Below, piece after piece: positions 5,007 to 5,235 of a DNA stretch of 5,235 nt (position 1 is the first letter of the stretch; each line of letters opens with the position of its first letter). This DNA comes from an uncultured Clostridia bacterium (lineage in GTDB: Bacteria; Bacillota; Clostridia; Christensenellales; Borkfalkiaceae): NCBI GenBank assembly GCA_947627125.1, contig CANQUY010000119.1, positions 1-5,235 on the forward strand, given 5' to 3'. Both the position numbers and the translations under genes were made by a program. Below the pieces are notes generated by a model. That model had not been told where the DNA came from. It ran no database searches and saw nothing but the letters and a program-made list of their open reading frames with translations.

Positions 5007-5235
5007 ATGAAACTCGGAGTTGTGGGGCTTCCCAACGTCGGCAAGTCCACCCTGTTCAATGCCATCACCCATGCGGGCGCCGAAATGGCAAATTACCCCT
5101 TCTGCACCATCGAACCCAACGTCGGCGTCGTCGCCGTTCCCGATGAGCGGCTCGAAAAGCTCGCCGCTCTCTACAGCAGTAAAAAGGTGACCCCCGCCGT
5201 CATCGAATTCGTGGACATCGCGGGCCTCGTCAAGG
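5007..5235 (+). CDS. ychF: Redox-regulated ATPase YchF (OLA1 family), 3' end cut by window
   Basis: Only the first 76 residues of a protein normally about 365 long are in the window. They contain the P-loop GLPNVGKS (7-14), the switch I region NYPFCTIEPNVG (29-40) and the G3 motif DIAGLVK (70-76), almost identical to the family signature. YchF belongs to the Obg/TRAFAC GTPase-like superfamily but prefers ATP. It associates with ribosomes and has been linked to oxidative stress responses in E. coli. The parts that show nucleotide preference (the altered G4 motif) and the TGS domain lie outside the window. GGAG at 4994-4997 sits nine bases before the ATG, which fixes the start. The gene diverges from argS and has its own promoter. 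Confidence 0.96.
   Translation, partial: MKLGVVGLPNVGKSTLFNAITHAGAEMANYPFCTIEPNVGVVAVPDERLEKLAALYSSKKVTPAVIEFVDIAGLVK

Noticed and set aside
4889..5068. N-terminal extension of argS by 60 codons
   Set aside because: The extension crosses both divergent promoters and the start of ychF, has no family similarity, and the ATG at 4888 has a ribosome site and a typical ArgRS N terminus.

Overview
The window looks like a chromosomal segment of an anaerobic, Gram-positive-type bacterium, most likely a gut-associated member of the Clostridia. The reasons are a reverse-type rubrerythrin (an oxidative-stress enzyme typical of anaerobic Firmicutes), an MgtE of the clostridial kind, strong AGGAG-type ribosome binding sites, AT-rich sigma-A-like promoters standing out against GC-rich coding DNA, and palindromic intergenic repeats. 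The species cannot be named from this sequence.

Layout from left to right. An MgtE magnesium transporter (+) occupies the left edge and ends at 1401; its true start may lie outside the window. Positions 1402-1643 are non-coding and hold a palindromic REP-like block, a tandem array of 30-31 bp units and a four-run G tract. A hairpin terminator at 1651-1672, flanked by A/T tracts on both sides, separates mgtE from the convergent reverse rubrerythrin gene (-, 1704-2228), which has its own good promoter and ribosome binding site. Positions 2293-2567 are a second non-coding repeat region: two 29 bp direct repeats leading into a 140 bp imperfect inverted repeat. Next comes a two-gene unit on the minus strand: argS (arginyl-tRNA synthetase, 4888 to 3200) followed by a HAD-family phosphatase (3200 to 2568). 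The two share one base in a TGATG stop/start overlap. A short divergent intergenic region (4889-5006) carries back-to-back promoters for argS (-) and ychF (+). YchF, an OLA1-family ATPase, is cut by the right edge.

The genes are conserved housekeeping and stress functions: Mg2+ uptake, peroxide detoxification, tRNA charging, metabolite repair or phosphatase activity, and a ribosome-associated ATPase. They form no single pathway. I found no evidence of a new multi-gene system. The parts that coding genes do not explain are the two intergenic repeat regions and the terminator between the convergent genes.
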